A DNA stretch of 64,000 bases from Lysobacter sp. K5869 (GTDB taxonomy: Bacteria > Pseudomonadota > Gammaproteobacteria > Xanthomonadales > Xanthomonadaceae): NCBI RefSeq assembly GCF_018847975.1, contig NZ_CP072597.1:4751001-4815000 (forward strand), written 5' to 3'. Both the position numbers and the translations under genes were made by a program. Below, piece after piece: positions 18,361 to 26,364 of this stretch (the stretch's first letter is position 1; each line of letters starts with the position of its first letter). The notes beneath the pieces were generated by a model that was given only the letters and a program-made list of their open reading frames with translations, did no database searches and was not told the DNA's origin.

Positions 18361-18378
18361 GTGCTAACGCGTTAATAC
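18361..18378. promoter_or_regulatory. TrpR-operator-like palindrome upstream of the his operon
   Basis: GTGCTAACGCGTTAATAC is an 18-bp inverted repeat with a perfect TAACGCGTTA centre and matching GT..AC ends. The E. coli TrpR operator core is GTACTAGTTAACTAGTAC, so length, half-site ends and CTA/TTA elements are alike while the centre differs. A second palindrome CATTAATG overlaps at 18354-18361. This is the only AT-rich spot in the 334-bp gap between the regulator (minus strand) and the diguanylate cyclase (plus strand), and probably contains the operon promoter. I infer autoregulation and histidine control by the TrpR-like protein. Confidence 0.65.
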
Positions 18379-18544
18379 ATTACCCCGCCCGATTCCCGCC
18401 CGTCAACCCGGCCTGCCCCGCCCGGGATTTGCGTTAAGACTCCAGGCACGCGTCGTGCGCCGTCCTGCCGGCGCCCTCGCCCCTCCCTACCCGGCGCGAC
18501 GGCTTGCGCCGGCGCGGTCCAAGGAAGGCTCCGGCCCAAGCTAG

Positions 18545-20407
18545 ATGACTACGACTCCCGCCCGCTCCGCGCGCCCGTCGCCGCCGCGACCGCTGTTGCC
18601 GCGCCTGTGGCTGCTGCTCTGCCTGCTGCTGTCGGGCTGGGGCCCGGCGTCGGCGGCGCAGAGCCTGCTCGACCTCGACCGCCACAGCGGCGAGGTCGCC
18701 CTGGCCCCGTTCACCGGCTACTACCACGACGCCGGCGGCCGCTTCGCGCTCTCCGACGCCGAACGCGCGCGCATCGAGGGCCGCTTCCGCCTGCTGCCGG
18801 ACGGCAACAGCTCGTTCGGCTTCCAGCGCGGCGCCTACTGGTTCCACATCGCCGCGCGCAACACCGACCCCGACACGCCGCGCTGGCTGCTGGTGCAGGG
18901 CTTCGCGCTGAGCGACCGCATCGACGTCTACACCCGCAGCGAAGACGGCCGCGCCCGCCACCAGATCGGCGGCGACAGCCAGCCCTTCGCGTCGCGCGCG
19001 ATCCGCTACCGCCATCCGAACTTCTGGATCGACCTGCCGGTCGGCCAGCGCGTGGACCTCTACGTGCGCGTGCAGAGCCAAAGCTCGATGCAGGTGCCGC
19101 TGACCCTCTACACGCCCAGCGCCTTCACCGAACTGGCGCGCGACGCCCAGCTCGGCATCGGCGTCTACTACGGCATCCTGCTCGCGCTGTTCTTCTACAA
19201 CCTGGTGCTGTGGCTGAGCCTGCGCGATTCGAGCTACTTCTGGTATCTGTTCCACATCTGCGCGTTCGGTCTGGTGCTGCTGACCTTGAACGGCCTGGGC
19301 TTCGAGTACCTGTGGCCGGATTCGCCGTGGCTGGCCGACCACTCGGTGCCGCTGTCGATCTGTCTGGCGCAAGTGGGCATGCAGCAGTTCGCGCGCACCT
19401 TCCTCGGGCTGGCCGAGCGCTGGCGCCTCGGCGACCGCATCGGCCTGGGCATGATCGCGTTCTTCGTGCTGCTCGGACTGATCGCCACGCAAGCGCCGTA
19501 CCGCATCGTCACCCCGATCGCCTCGGCCGCGGTGTTCGTCAGCATCGCCTGGATCGCGGTGGAAACCGTGGTGGTGCTGCGCCGCGGCTACAAGCCGGCG
19601 CGCTTGTTCCTGCTGGCGTGGTCGGCGTTCCTGCTCGGCACCGGCATGTTCGCGGCGATCGCCTTCGACCTGCTGCCGAAGGTCTTCATCACCGAATACG
19701 GCGTGCAGATCGGCTCGGCCCTGGAAATGCTGCTGCTGTCGGTGGCGCTGGGCTACCGCTACGCCTCGCTGCGCAACGAGAACGAGCGGATCGTGCGCGA
19801 AGCCCGCGACCAGCTCGAACACAAGGTCGAGCAACGCACCGGCGAGCTGCGCACCGCCCTGGCGCAACTGGAAAAAGCCCACGACCGCCTGCGCGAAACC
19901 GCCCAACGCGACGGCCTGACCGGCCTGCACAACCGCAGCCACTTCCGCGAAGCCTTCGAATCCTTGCTGCACCGCGCCCGCCGCCAACGCCGGCCGTTGG
20001 CGCTGATGATGATCGACCTCGACCACTTCAAGCAGATCAACGATCACCACGGCCACTTGGTCGGCGACGAATGCCTGCGCTGGGCCGCCGGCCTGATCTC
20101 GCAAGTGCTGGCGCCGCAGCACGCATTGCTGGCGCGCTTCGGCGGCGAGGAATTCGTCGCCGTCCTGCCCGACCACGACCTCGCCAGCGGCTCGCGCGTG
20201 GCCGAAGCCCTGCGCCTGCGCCTGCGCGCGCAACCCTGCCCCAGCCGCAGCCACGACATCCCGGTCACCGCCAGCATCGGCGTGCACGAGATCGCGCCGG
20301 ATTCGGACTTAGGCGTCGAGGCGGCGCTGCAGTTCGCCGATCAGGCGCTGTATCTGGCCAAGGCCGGCGGGCGCGATTGCGTGCGGATGTGGGGCGCGGC
20401 GGCGTGA
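18545..20407 (+). CDS. 7TMR-DISM membrane receptor with GGDEF diguanylate cyclase domain
   Basis: 620 residues. Signal peptide (about 1-38), periplasmic 7TMR-DISMED2 sensor (about 40-190, with the WFHIAARN and YVRVQSQSS pattern), seven membrane segments (about 200-400), a coiled coil (about 415-455) and a GGDEF domain (about 460-612). The signature is GGEEF at 533-537 and the metal-site DLDHFKQIND is intact, so it should make cyclic di-GMP. The RxxD inhibitory site is missing (QHALLARFGGEEF), which removes product feedback at that site. Ligand unknown. The weak Shine-Dalgarno AAGGAAGG is rather far upstream. Confidence 0.92.
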   Translation: MTTTPARSARPSPPRPLLPRLWLLLCLLLSGWGPASAAQSLLDLDRHSGEVALAPFTGYYHDAGGRFALSDAERARIEGRFRLLPDGNSSFGFQRGAYWFHIAARNTDPDTPRWLLVQGFALSDRIDVYTRSEDGRARHQIGGDSQPFASRAIRYRHPNFWIDLPVGQRVDLYVRVQSQSSMQVPLTLYTPSAFTELARDAQLGIGVYYGILLALFFYNLVLWLSLRDSSYFWYLFHICAFGLVLLTLNGLGFEYLWPDSPWLADHSVPLSICLAQVGMQQFARTFLGLAERWRLGDRIGLGMIAFFVLLGLIATQAPYRIVTPIASAAVFVSIAWIAVETVVVLRRGYKPARLFLLAWSAFLLGTGMFAAIAFDLLPKVFITEYGVQIGSALEMLLLSVALGYRYASLRNENERIVREARDQLEHKVEQRTGELRTALAQLEKAHDRLRETAQRDGLTGLHNRSHFREAFESLLHRARRQRRPLALMMIDLDHFKQINDHHGHLVGDECLRWAAGLISQVLAPQHALLARFGGEEFVAVLPDHDLASGSRVAEALRLRLRAQPCPSRSHDIPVTASIGVHEIAPDSDLGVEAALQFADQALYLAKAGGRDCVRMWGAAA

Positions 20408-20474
20408 GCGCGCCAGTTGCGGACATCGCATCGATTCCACCACGATAGGCGACCCTGCTAGACCCGGAGCGCGA

Positions 20475-20786
20475 ATGCCCTACCCTGTGGACTTTTACGG
20501 TTGCGCCGGCAGCATGGACGAATTGCTCGGGATGTATAGCGATGGCCTCTACACTGCCGGCGAAGTCAGCAGCGTCTGCATCAAGACCTTAGCGCTGGCC
20601 CGCGACGATGCGAAACGCACCGCCATCTGGGCACAAATGCCTCCATGGCTGCAAGATTCCATCAGCGCGATCTTCGCCCGCGTCGACTACGAACACGACG
20701 AAACGATTTCGTTCGGCCACTCAGACGACACCCCGAACGAATTCTACGTGCGCGCGCAGCACTGGCATCGCAACTTACGCGCCTGA
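20475..20786 (+). CDS. Small hypothetical protein
   Basis: 103 residues, not recognised. GGAG sits nine bases before the ATG. No signal peptide or membrane segment is seen. The sequence reads as helices with many aromatic and acidic residues (MDELLGMYSDGLYTAGEV, PPWLQDSISAIFARVDYEHDE). Base composition is less G+C-rich than in the flanking genes. Confidence 0.7.
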   Translation: MPYPVDFYGCAGSMDELLGMYSDGLYTAGEVSSVCIKTLALARDDAKRTAIWAQMPPWLQDSISAIFARVDYEHDETISFGHSDDTPNEFYVRAQHWHRNLRA

Positions 20787-20801
20787 TGCCCGACCCGCCG
20801 A

Positions 20802-21347
20802 TCAGGCGGGCGCGTACATCACATCCGAACGCAACGCATACTTCACGCCCTGCTCGACCGCCGCGCCTTCGTGCCAGGTGTCGTGCACGAACAGCAGCGC
20901 GTCGCCGGCGCGGGGTTCGACGCGGAAGCCGCGGAACGCGGTGTCGCCGCCGGCGAAGCCGTCGTTGAGGTAGACCAGCAGGGTGAGCTTGCTCAGGCGG
21001 CCGTCTTCGCTCCACGGGCCGTCCTTGTGCATGCGGAAACGTTGGCCGGGGCCGTATTTGTAGAAGCGCAGCGCGCGCGGCAGGCCGGCGGCGGTTTCGC
21101 CGTCGAGCGCGGGCAGGCCCGCTTCGCTCAGGCGGCGCCACAGCAGTTCGGTCCATTGCGGCGATTCGAACACCACGCGCTCGTTGTTGCGCACGTGGGC
21201 CATGGCTTTTTGGCCGCCGTCGGCGGTGCGCACGCCGGCCGGCTCGAAGCCGCGGGCTTCGGCCTGGGCGATCAAGGCCGCGCATTCGTCCGCGGCCAAC
21301 AGGCCGGCGACGGTGAAGACGGTGTCGGTGTGGTGGATCACGCGCAT
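20802..21347 (-). CDS. 2OG-Fe(II) dioxygenase (prolyl 4-hydroxylase-like)
   Basis: 181 residues. The double-stranded beta-helix core has the iron ligands H107 and D109 in MHKDG and H159 in DTWHEG, with R173 (ALRSD) as the 2-oxoglutarate anchor. LTLLVYLNDGFAGGDTAF is a typical core strand pair. The substrate is unknown; proteins of this size and pattern are annotated as prolyl 4-hydroxylase-like or PiuC-like oxygenases. The ATG at 21347 is preferred because the frame upstream runs into a REP repeat. It is convergent with the small gene at 20475. Confidence 0.85.
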   Translation of the reverse strand: MRVIHHTDTVFTVAGLLAADECAALIAQAEARGFEPAGVRTADGGQKAMAHVRNNERVVFESPQWTELLWRRLSEAGLPALDGETAAGLPRALRFYKYGPGQRFRMHKDGPWSEDGRLSKLTLLVYLNDGFAGGDTAFRGFRVEPRAGDALLFVHDTWHEGAAVEQGVKYALRSDVMYAPA

Positions 21348-21396
21348 GGCGGCAGTCCGTGGCCGTAACGGTTCGCACGATACCCGGCCGGAGCCT

Positions 21397-21493
21397 CTGT
21401 AGGAGCGGCGTGAGCCGCGACCGCGAGAATTCAATTACGACGACACCTTCGCCGTAGCGGAATTGTCGCGGTCGCGGCTCACGCCGCTCCTAC
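21397..21493. repeat. REP doublet, convergent pair 5 (97 bp)
   Basis: The forward unit at 21397-21425 (CTGTAGGAGCGGCGTGAGCC then GCGACCGCG) faces the reverse unit at 21465-21493. Total length and spacer wording match the doublets at 10228 and 10350. Confidence 0.88.
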
Positions 21494-21509
21494 GGAAAGC
21501 AACACGGCT

Positions 21510-21539
21510 GCGGCCCCTCCCCCTGGAGAGAGGGGCCGC
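21510..21539 (-). terminator. Hairpin after the ammonia-lyase gene
   Basis: A perfect 10-bp stem GCGGCCCCTC (21510-21519) with its complement at 21530-21539, 6 bp beyond the stop of the minus-strand gene. There is no U tract, so termination efficiency is uncertain. Confidence 0.45.
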
Positions 21540-21544
21540 CACGA

Positions 21545-23461
21545 TCAGTCCTGCATCCCCGCGCGCACCGCCGACAGCACGCTGCCGTCGCGCACCAGTT
21601 GCACCGCGGTCGCGACTTCGCCGTCGAGCGCGCGGTCGTGGTCGAGGAAGGCGATCGACTCGCGCAGCTTGGCGTGAGCGATCGCCACCGCGCGGCCCGG
21701 ACGGAACTCCTGCGCGGCCGACAGCTCGGCGCGCAGGCCTTCGACTTCGGCGAGGAAGTCGGCGTGTTCGCCCGAACCCGCCGCCGGGCCGCCGGCGACC
21801 TTCGCCGCCAGGGTCGCGGCGTCGGCGCGATCGGCCAGATCGCGCGCGGCGTTGATCATGTCGCGGCGCAGGTCCAGCGCCTGCGCGGCGGTGTACAGCT
21901 CCAGCGCCAGCACCTTGCCCAGATCGTCGGCCATCGCCAGCACGTGGCGCGCCTCGTTGGCGCCCATCGAGACGTGGTCCTCGGCGTTGGCGCTGGTCGG
22001 AATCGAGTACACCGACGCCGGATGCGCGCGGCTGGACAAGTCGTTGACGATGGCCGCGGCGGTGTACTGCACGATCATGTGGCCCGACTCGGTCGCGTCC
22101 TCGTTGCCGATCAGGAAGCCCGGCAGGCCGTCGTTGGTGGCCGGATCGACCAGCTTGTTGAGGCGGCGCTCGGAAATGCTCGCCAGCACCGGAATCGCGG
22201 CCTTGACGTAGCTCATCGCCAGCGCCAGCGGCATGCCGTGGAAATGGCCGGCGGAGATCACCTGCTGCTCGACGTGCTCGGCCTGCGCGTCCGGGAACAC
22301 GATCGGGTTGTCGGTCAGCGAGTTGAGCTCGATCTCCAGCACGCGCGCGGCCTGGGCGATGGCGTCGCGCACCGCGCCGTGCACCTGCGGAATGCAGCGC
22401 AGCGAATAGCTGTCCTGCGGCTGATGCTTCTTACCGCCGCGGAACGGACGGAAGCGGGTGTAGAACTTCTCGCGGCCGTGGCGCTGGCTGAACGGCACCC
22501 AGTCCCAGCCGATGTCGAAGCTCAGCTGCTGCGCGGCTTCGGTGTCCCAGCTTTGCGGCAGCCACGGACGGAAGCGCGGCACCAGATGGTACGGAATGTC
22601 GGCGAGAGTCGAGCCGTCGAGCAGGCCGCGCAGATTCTCGGCCACCTTGACCTGACCCGGATGCGGACGCAGCGCATGCACTTCCGGCGCGAACGCGCCC
22701 AGGCGGCCGGCGAAGGCGTCGATGGTCATCGCCGCGGCGAGGTCGGCGGTGTCGAGCAGGTCTTCCAGCTTGTTCAAGGCCAGCACGCCGCAGGCCAGCA
22801 TCTGCGCGGTGCCGTTGTTGAGCGCCAGACCTTCCTTGTACGACAACTGCACCGGCTTCAGGCCGGCGCGCTGCAGCGCTTGCGCGCCCGGCAGGCGTTC
22901 GCCCTCGAAGAAGGCTTCGCCGCCGCCGAGCAGGACGATGGCCAGATGCGACAACGGCGCCAGATCGCCGCTGGCGCCGACCGAACCCAGCTGCGGCACC
23001 ACCGGCACGATGCCGGCGTTGAGCATCTGGGTCAGCGCCTGCAAGGTCTGCACACGGATGCCCGAGTGGCCGCGCATCAGCGTGTTGATGCGGATGCACA
23101 GCATCGCCCGCACGATCTCCGGCGCGAACGCCTCGCCCACGCACACCGCGTGGGTGACGATCAGATTGCGCTGCAGTTCTTCGTGCAGGGTTTCCTGCGA
23201 ACGCTTCGCGCCCGGCAACTGATCGCGCAGATGATGGGCGCCGAGCAAGCGGTCGGCGTTGCTGCCGAAACCGGTGGAGACGCCGTAGATGGGCTCCTCG
23301 CGGCGCACCTGTTCGGCCAGGAAATCGGCCGCGCGCGCCACCGCCGGCAGCTGCTCGGCGGACAGTTCGACCTGGGCGCCGTAAGCCACGGCGACGAGCT
23401 GGGACCGCGTCAGCGAGCGGCCGTCGAGTCGGATCTTGTTCAAAGCTGGGGTTCTCCGCAT
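21545..23461 (-). CDS. Aromatic amino acid ammonia-lyase, histidine ammonia-lyase type, extended
   Basis: 638 residues, against about 510 in HutH. The MIO prosthetic group forms from A163-S164-G165 (GSVGASGDLAPLSH) and the catalytic Tyr is Y59 (PIYGVSTGFG). The selectivity pair after LQRNLIV is T103-H104, which matches the Ser-His of histidine ammonia-lyases rather than the His-Leu or Phe-Leu of TAL and PAL. Histidine deamination to urocanate is therefore the best guess. The extra length lies in an insertion before QDSYSLRCIPQVHG (around 305-360) and in a C-terminal stretch GGPAAGSGEHADFLAEVEG. No other hut gene is nearby; hisS is the upstream neighbour. Confidence 0.85.
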   Translation of the reverse strand: MRRTPALNKIRLDGRSLTRSQLVAVAYGAQVELSAEQLPAVARAADFLAEQVRREEPIYGVSTGFGSNADRLLGAHHLRDQLPGAKRSQETLHEELQRNLIVTHAVCVGEAFAPEIVRAMLCIRINTLMRGHSGIRVQTLQALTQMLNAGIVPVVPQLGSVGASGDLAPLSHLAIVLLGGGEAFFEGERLPGAQALQRAGLKPVQLSYKEGLALNNGTAQMLACGVLALNKLEDLLDTADLAAAMTIDAFAGRLGAFAPEVHALRPHPGQVKVAENLRGLLDGSTLADIPYHLVPRFRPWLPQSWDTEAAQQLSFDIGWDWVPFSQRHGREKFYTRFRPFRGGKKHQPQDSYSLRCIPQVHGAVRDAIAQAARVLEIELNSLTDNPIVFPDAQAEHVEQQVISAGHFHGMPLALAMSYVKAAIPVLASISERRLNKLVDPATNDGLPGFLIGNEDATESGHMIVQYTAAAIVNDLSSRAHPASVYSIPTSANAEDHVSMGANEARHVLAMADDLGKVLALELYTAAQALDLRRDMINAARDLADRADAATLAAKVAGGPAAGSGEHADFLAEVEGLRAELSAAQEFRPGRAVAIAHAKLRESIAFLDHDRALDGEVATAVQLVRDGSVLSAVRAGMQD

Positions 23462-23735
23462 CGCACCCTGGCGATCATCTGCGCGGCGCCGGCGGATCGG
23501 CGGCGCGCATACTCGGGAGTCGGTGCGTCAGACAAAAGGAAACCGCGGCCCATCGGGAAGATGGAGACCGCGGCGGGGATGTCGGCTTGCGCCGATGCTG
23601 CTGTCGGCGCCGGACGCTGCCGGCGCGACGGATGTCGGCGTTGCGGCGCGAGCGGCGCCGCCTCGCCCCGCGCGCGCACCGGCGGCCGTGCGCGCGAGGC
23701 GCGCACGCGGCCGGCCCGGTGGGTGCGCGCGAAGA

Positions 23736-25139
23736 TCACTTCATGACCCGCGACTGCTCCAGCTCGACCCGCAGCGTGCGGGCGAGCTCGCTGCAAGCGA
23801 CCTCGAACTGGTCTTCGCGGCGCAGGTCCTTGACCGTCGCGGTGCCCTTGGCGATTTCGTTCTCGCCCAGCACCACGACGAAGCGGATGCCGGCGCGGTC
23901 GGCGTACTTGAACTGCTTGCCGAGCTTGGACGCTTCCATCACCACTTCGGTGTTGAGCCCGGCCGCGCGCAACTCGCTGGCCAGCGCCAGACACTGCGGC
24001 AGGTGCGCATCGTCCATCTGGGTGATCAGCACTTGCACGCTGCTGTCGGCGGTGCTGACCAACTTGGCTTCCTGCAGCTGCCAGAACAAGCGGGTCAGGC
24101 CGATGGAAATGCCCACGCCCGGCAGCTTCGACTTGGTGTAGTGGCTGGCCAGATCCTCGTAACGCCCGCCCGAGCAGATCGAACCCAGCTGCGGGTAGTC
24201 GTTGAGCGTGGTCTCGTAGACCGTGCCGGTGTAGTAGTCCAGGCCGCGAGCGATGGAAAAGTTCAGCGCGTAATTGGACTCCGGCACGCCGAGCGCGCGG
24301 ATCAGCTCCAGCACCTCGCGCAGTTCGGCCACGCCCTGGTTCAAGGACTCGTTGCCCTCGCCCAGCGCCGCCAGCTTGGCCAACGCATCCTCGTGCGAGT
24401 CCGAGCGCACCCCGATGAAGTCGAGGATCTTGTCCACCGCTTCGCTGGGCAGGCCGAAGCTGGAGCCGATCAGCACGTCGCGCACGTAGTCCACGCCGCG
24501 CTTGCCGACCTTGTCGACCTCGCGCAGCACCAGCGCCTGCAGCTCGCCATCGGCCACGCCCTGGGACTCGAAGAAGCCGCGCAGCAGCTTGCGGTTGTTG
24601 AGCTCGATGGTGAAGGCGCCGATGTCGAGCTCGGAGAACACCGCGTAGATGCAGGCCGGCAGCTCGGCGTCGTAACGCACGCTGAGGCTGTCCTTGCCGA
24701 TCACGTCGATGTCGCACTGGTAGAACTCGCGGTAGCGGCCGCGCTGCTGGCGCTCGCCGCGATACACGCGCTGCATCTGATAGCGGCGGAACGGGAACGC
24801 CAGCTCGGCTTCGTGTTCGGCCACGTAGCGCGCCAGCGGCACGGTCAGGTCGAAGCGCAGCGCCAGTTCCGGCACCGCGCGGCCGTCGCCGCTCTGCGCG
24901 TTGGCGCGCGAGCCGGTGGACTCGACGAAATACACCTGCCGCTCGGTCTCGCCGCCGGACTTGGTCAGCAAGACTTCGGTCAACTCCATCACCGGCGTTT
25001 CCACCGGCAGGAAGCCGAAGCGTTCGAAATTGCGGCGGATCGTGTCGAGCATGCGCTGGAACGCGATCTGGTCGCGGGGCAGCAGCTCCATGACGCCGGG
25101 CGGGGTGCGGGGCTTGATCAAGACAGACTCCGAAATCAC
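23736..25139 (-). CDS. hisS: Histidine-tRNA ligase
   Basis: 467 residues, class II synthetase. Motif 2 is in [24 protein letters not shown] and the HisRS-specific histidine-binding loop is [13 protein letters not shown]. Motif 3 is [12 protein letters not shown]. The C-terminal anticodon-binding domain covers about 370-467. The start ATG at 25139 is followed by the usual [13 protein letters not shown]. It charges tRNA-His in the cytosol. The ammonia-lyase gene follows on the same strand after 274 bp in which I see no gene. Confidence 0.97.
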   Translation of the reverse strand: MISESVLIKPRTPPGVMELLPRDQIAFQRMLDTIRRNFERFGFLPVETPVMELTEVLLTKSGGETERQVYFVESTGSRANAQSGDGRAVPELALRFDLTVPLARYVAEHEAELAFPFRRYQMQRVYRGERQQRGRYREFYQCDIDVIGKDSLSVRYDAELPACIYAVFSELDIGAFTIELNNRKLLRGFFESQGVADGELQALVLREVDKVGKRGVDYVRDVLIGSSFGLPSEAVDKILDFIGVRSDSHEDALAKLAALGEGNESLNQGVAELREVLELIRALGVPESNYALNFSIARGLDYYTGTVYETTLNDYPQLGSICSGGRYEDLASHYTKSKLPGVGISIGLTRLFWQLQEAKLVSTADSSVQVLITQMDDAHLPQCLALASELRAAGLNTEVVMEASKLGKQFKYADRAGIRFVVVLGENEIAKGTATVKDLRREDQFEVACSELARTLRVELEQSRVMK

Positions 25140-25410
25140 TGCAAAAGGCGCGGAAGGGCGGGCCCGGAACGGATGCGGCGGGCGTCCCCGGGGGACGCGC
25201 CGCGGGCGCCGCCGGCACGCCGCGTAGTTTAGCGATTGCGCGGCCCAGGGACGGTACTCGACGGCAATCGCGCACGCATTCCCGCCCGGCGCCGCCGGAC
25301 GGCGCCCGTGTTGGACTTTGCCGAGACGGCGCGCAGCCCTTTACCACGCGGGTTTCCGGCCATCCGGGACGGCCGCCGCAACCGGAATGAAACTTTTCTG
25401 TCGTCCCCTC

Positions 25411-25439
25411 TTGCACGCCCCCGCCAGCATCGTTAGAAT
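25411..25439 (+). promoter_or_regulatory. Sigma-70 promoter of the tRNA gene
   Basis: TTGCAC (25411-25416), a 17-bp spacer and TAGAAT (25434-25439) give a near-consensus promoter with a start near 25446, about 10 bp before the mature tRNA. It is the only strong promoter in the 316-bp gap between hisS and the tRNA. Confidence 0.75.
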
Positions 25440-25455
25440 TTGCGGCTCACGAAGT

Positions 25456-25532
<77 letters not shown>

Positions 25533-25548
25533 AATCATTCGTGCGATA

Positions 25549-25573
25549 AAAGCCGGCCTAGCGCCGGCTTTTT
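25549..25573 (+). terminator. Rho-independent terminator after tRNA-Pro
   Basis: AAAGCCGGC (25549-25557) pairs with GCCGGCTTT (25563-25571) around a 5-nt loop and continues into a T run, 17 bp after the tRNA. Confidence 0.85.
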
Positions 25574-25749
25574 CGTTTGCGCGACCCACTGGCGCGAACG
25601 CGCTGCCGCGAGCGCTTCGCCGCCAAGACGGGCGCGCCCTTCCCCGCCCGCGCCGGCGCGATTCGCGCCTTGCCGGAATTCGCCGATCGCCGCCGCGCGC
25701 CATCGCGGCCCGCGGCTATGATGGCCCTCTCGACAGCGGGGAACCCGTC

Positions 25750-26262
25750 ATGGAAGAAACGGTGCGCAATCGGTTCGCGCGAATCGCCTTGGCCACGTTG
25801 GCGGCGGCGATGCTGGCCGCAACGCTCCCGGCGTGCAAGGTGCAAGTCGGCCCCTCGCAGAAAAAGCAGGCCGAAGCCGTCAACATCGGCACCGAAGCCG
25901 AGCAGCGCGAACTGCTGCGCGCGGCCGAAGCCGTGGCGAAGGACCTGGACGCCGGTCGCTACGCCGCGGCCTGGGCCAAATCCAGCCCGACCTTGTCGAA
26001 GCAGACCAACCAGGAACAGTTCACGAAAATCATCTCGCGGATGAGAGGCGCGGTGGGCGCGCCAGGAAAACGCAAAGTCAAAGGCTTCGGTTTCGAGAGC
26101 GAACTCGACGGACTCGCCGGCCGTTTCGGAACGATCGCGATCGGCACCGAATTCGCCCGGCTCAAGACCGGCGAGGAGAAGTTCGTCTTCGAGCACGTCG
26201 ACGGCAAGTGGAAGCTGGTGGGCTACTTCCTATCGGGCAAGGTCAAGTTTCCGGCCGACTGA
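25750..26262 (+). CDS. DUF4019 family lipoprotein
   Basis: 170 residues. A signal peptide ends in the lipobox LPAC (Cys29), so the mature protein should be lipidated and anchored to a membrane. The C-terminal 120 residues follow the DUF4019 pattern: DAGRYAAAWAKSSPTL, FTKIISRMRGAVGAPGKRKVKG, then strands ending FVFEHVDGKWKLVGYFL. The function of the domain is not known. The ATG at 25750 gives a standard signal peptide; the frame is open upstream through the tRNA, which cannot be coding. Confidence 0.85.
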   Translation: MEETVRNRFARIALATLAAAMLAATLPACKVQVGPSQKKQAEAVNIGTEAEQRELLRAAEAVAKDLDAGRYAAAWAKSSPTLSKQTNQEQFTKIISRMRGAVGAPGKRKVKGFGFESELDGLAGRFGTIAIGTEFARLKTGEEKFVFEHVDGKWKLVGYFLSGKVKFPAD

Positions 26263-26364
26263 GTCGAAGGCCGCCGCCTTCGGCGCGGCCGCCCGCGCGA
26301 GCCCGTCGCGGCCGTGCGCCGTCACGCCGCGACGCGACTCACGCGCCACCCGCCCCGGCGCCCG

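Noticed and set aside
18434..20287. Long minus-strand frame opposite the diguanylate cyclase
   Set aside because: Arginine-, alanine- and glutamine-rich shadow of a high-G+C gene; the plus strand has complete DISM and GGDEF domains.
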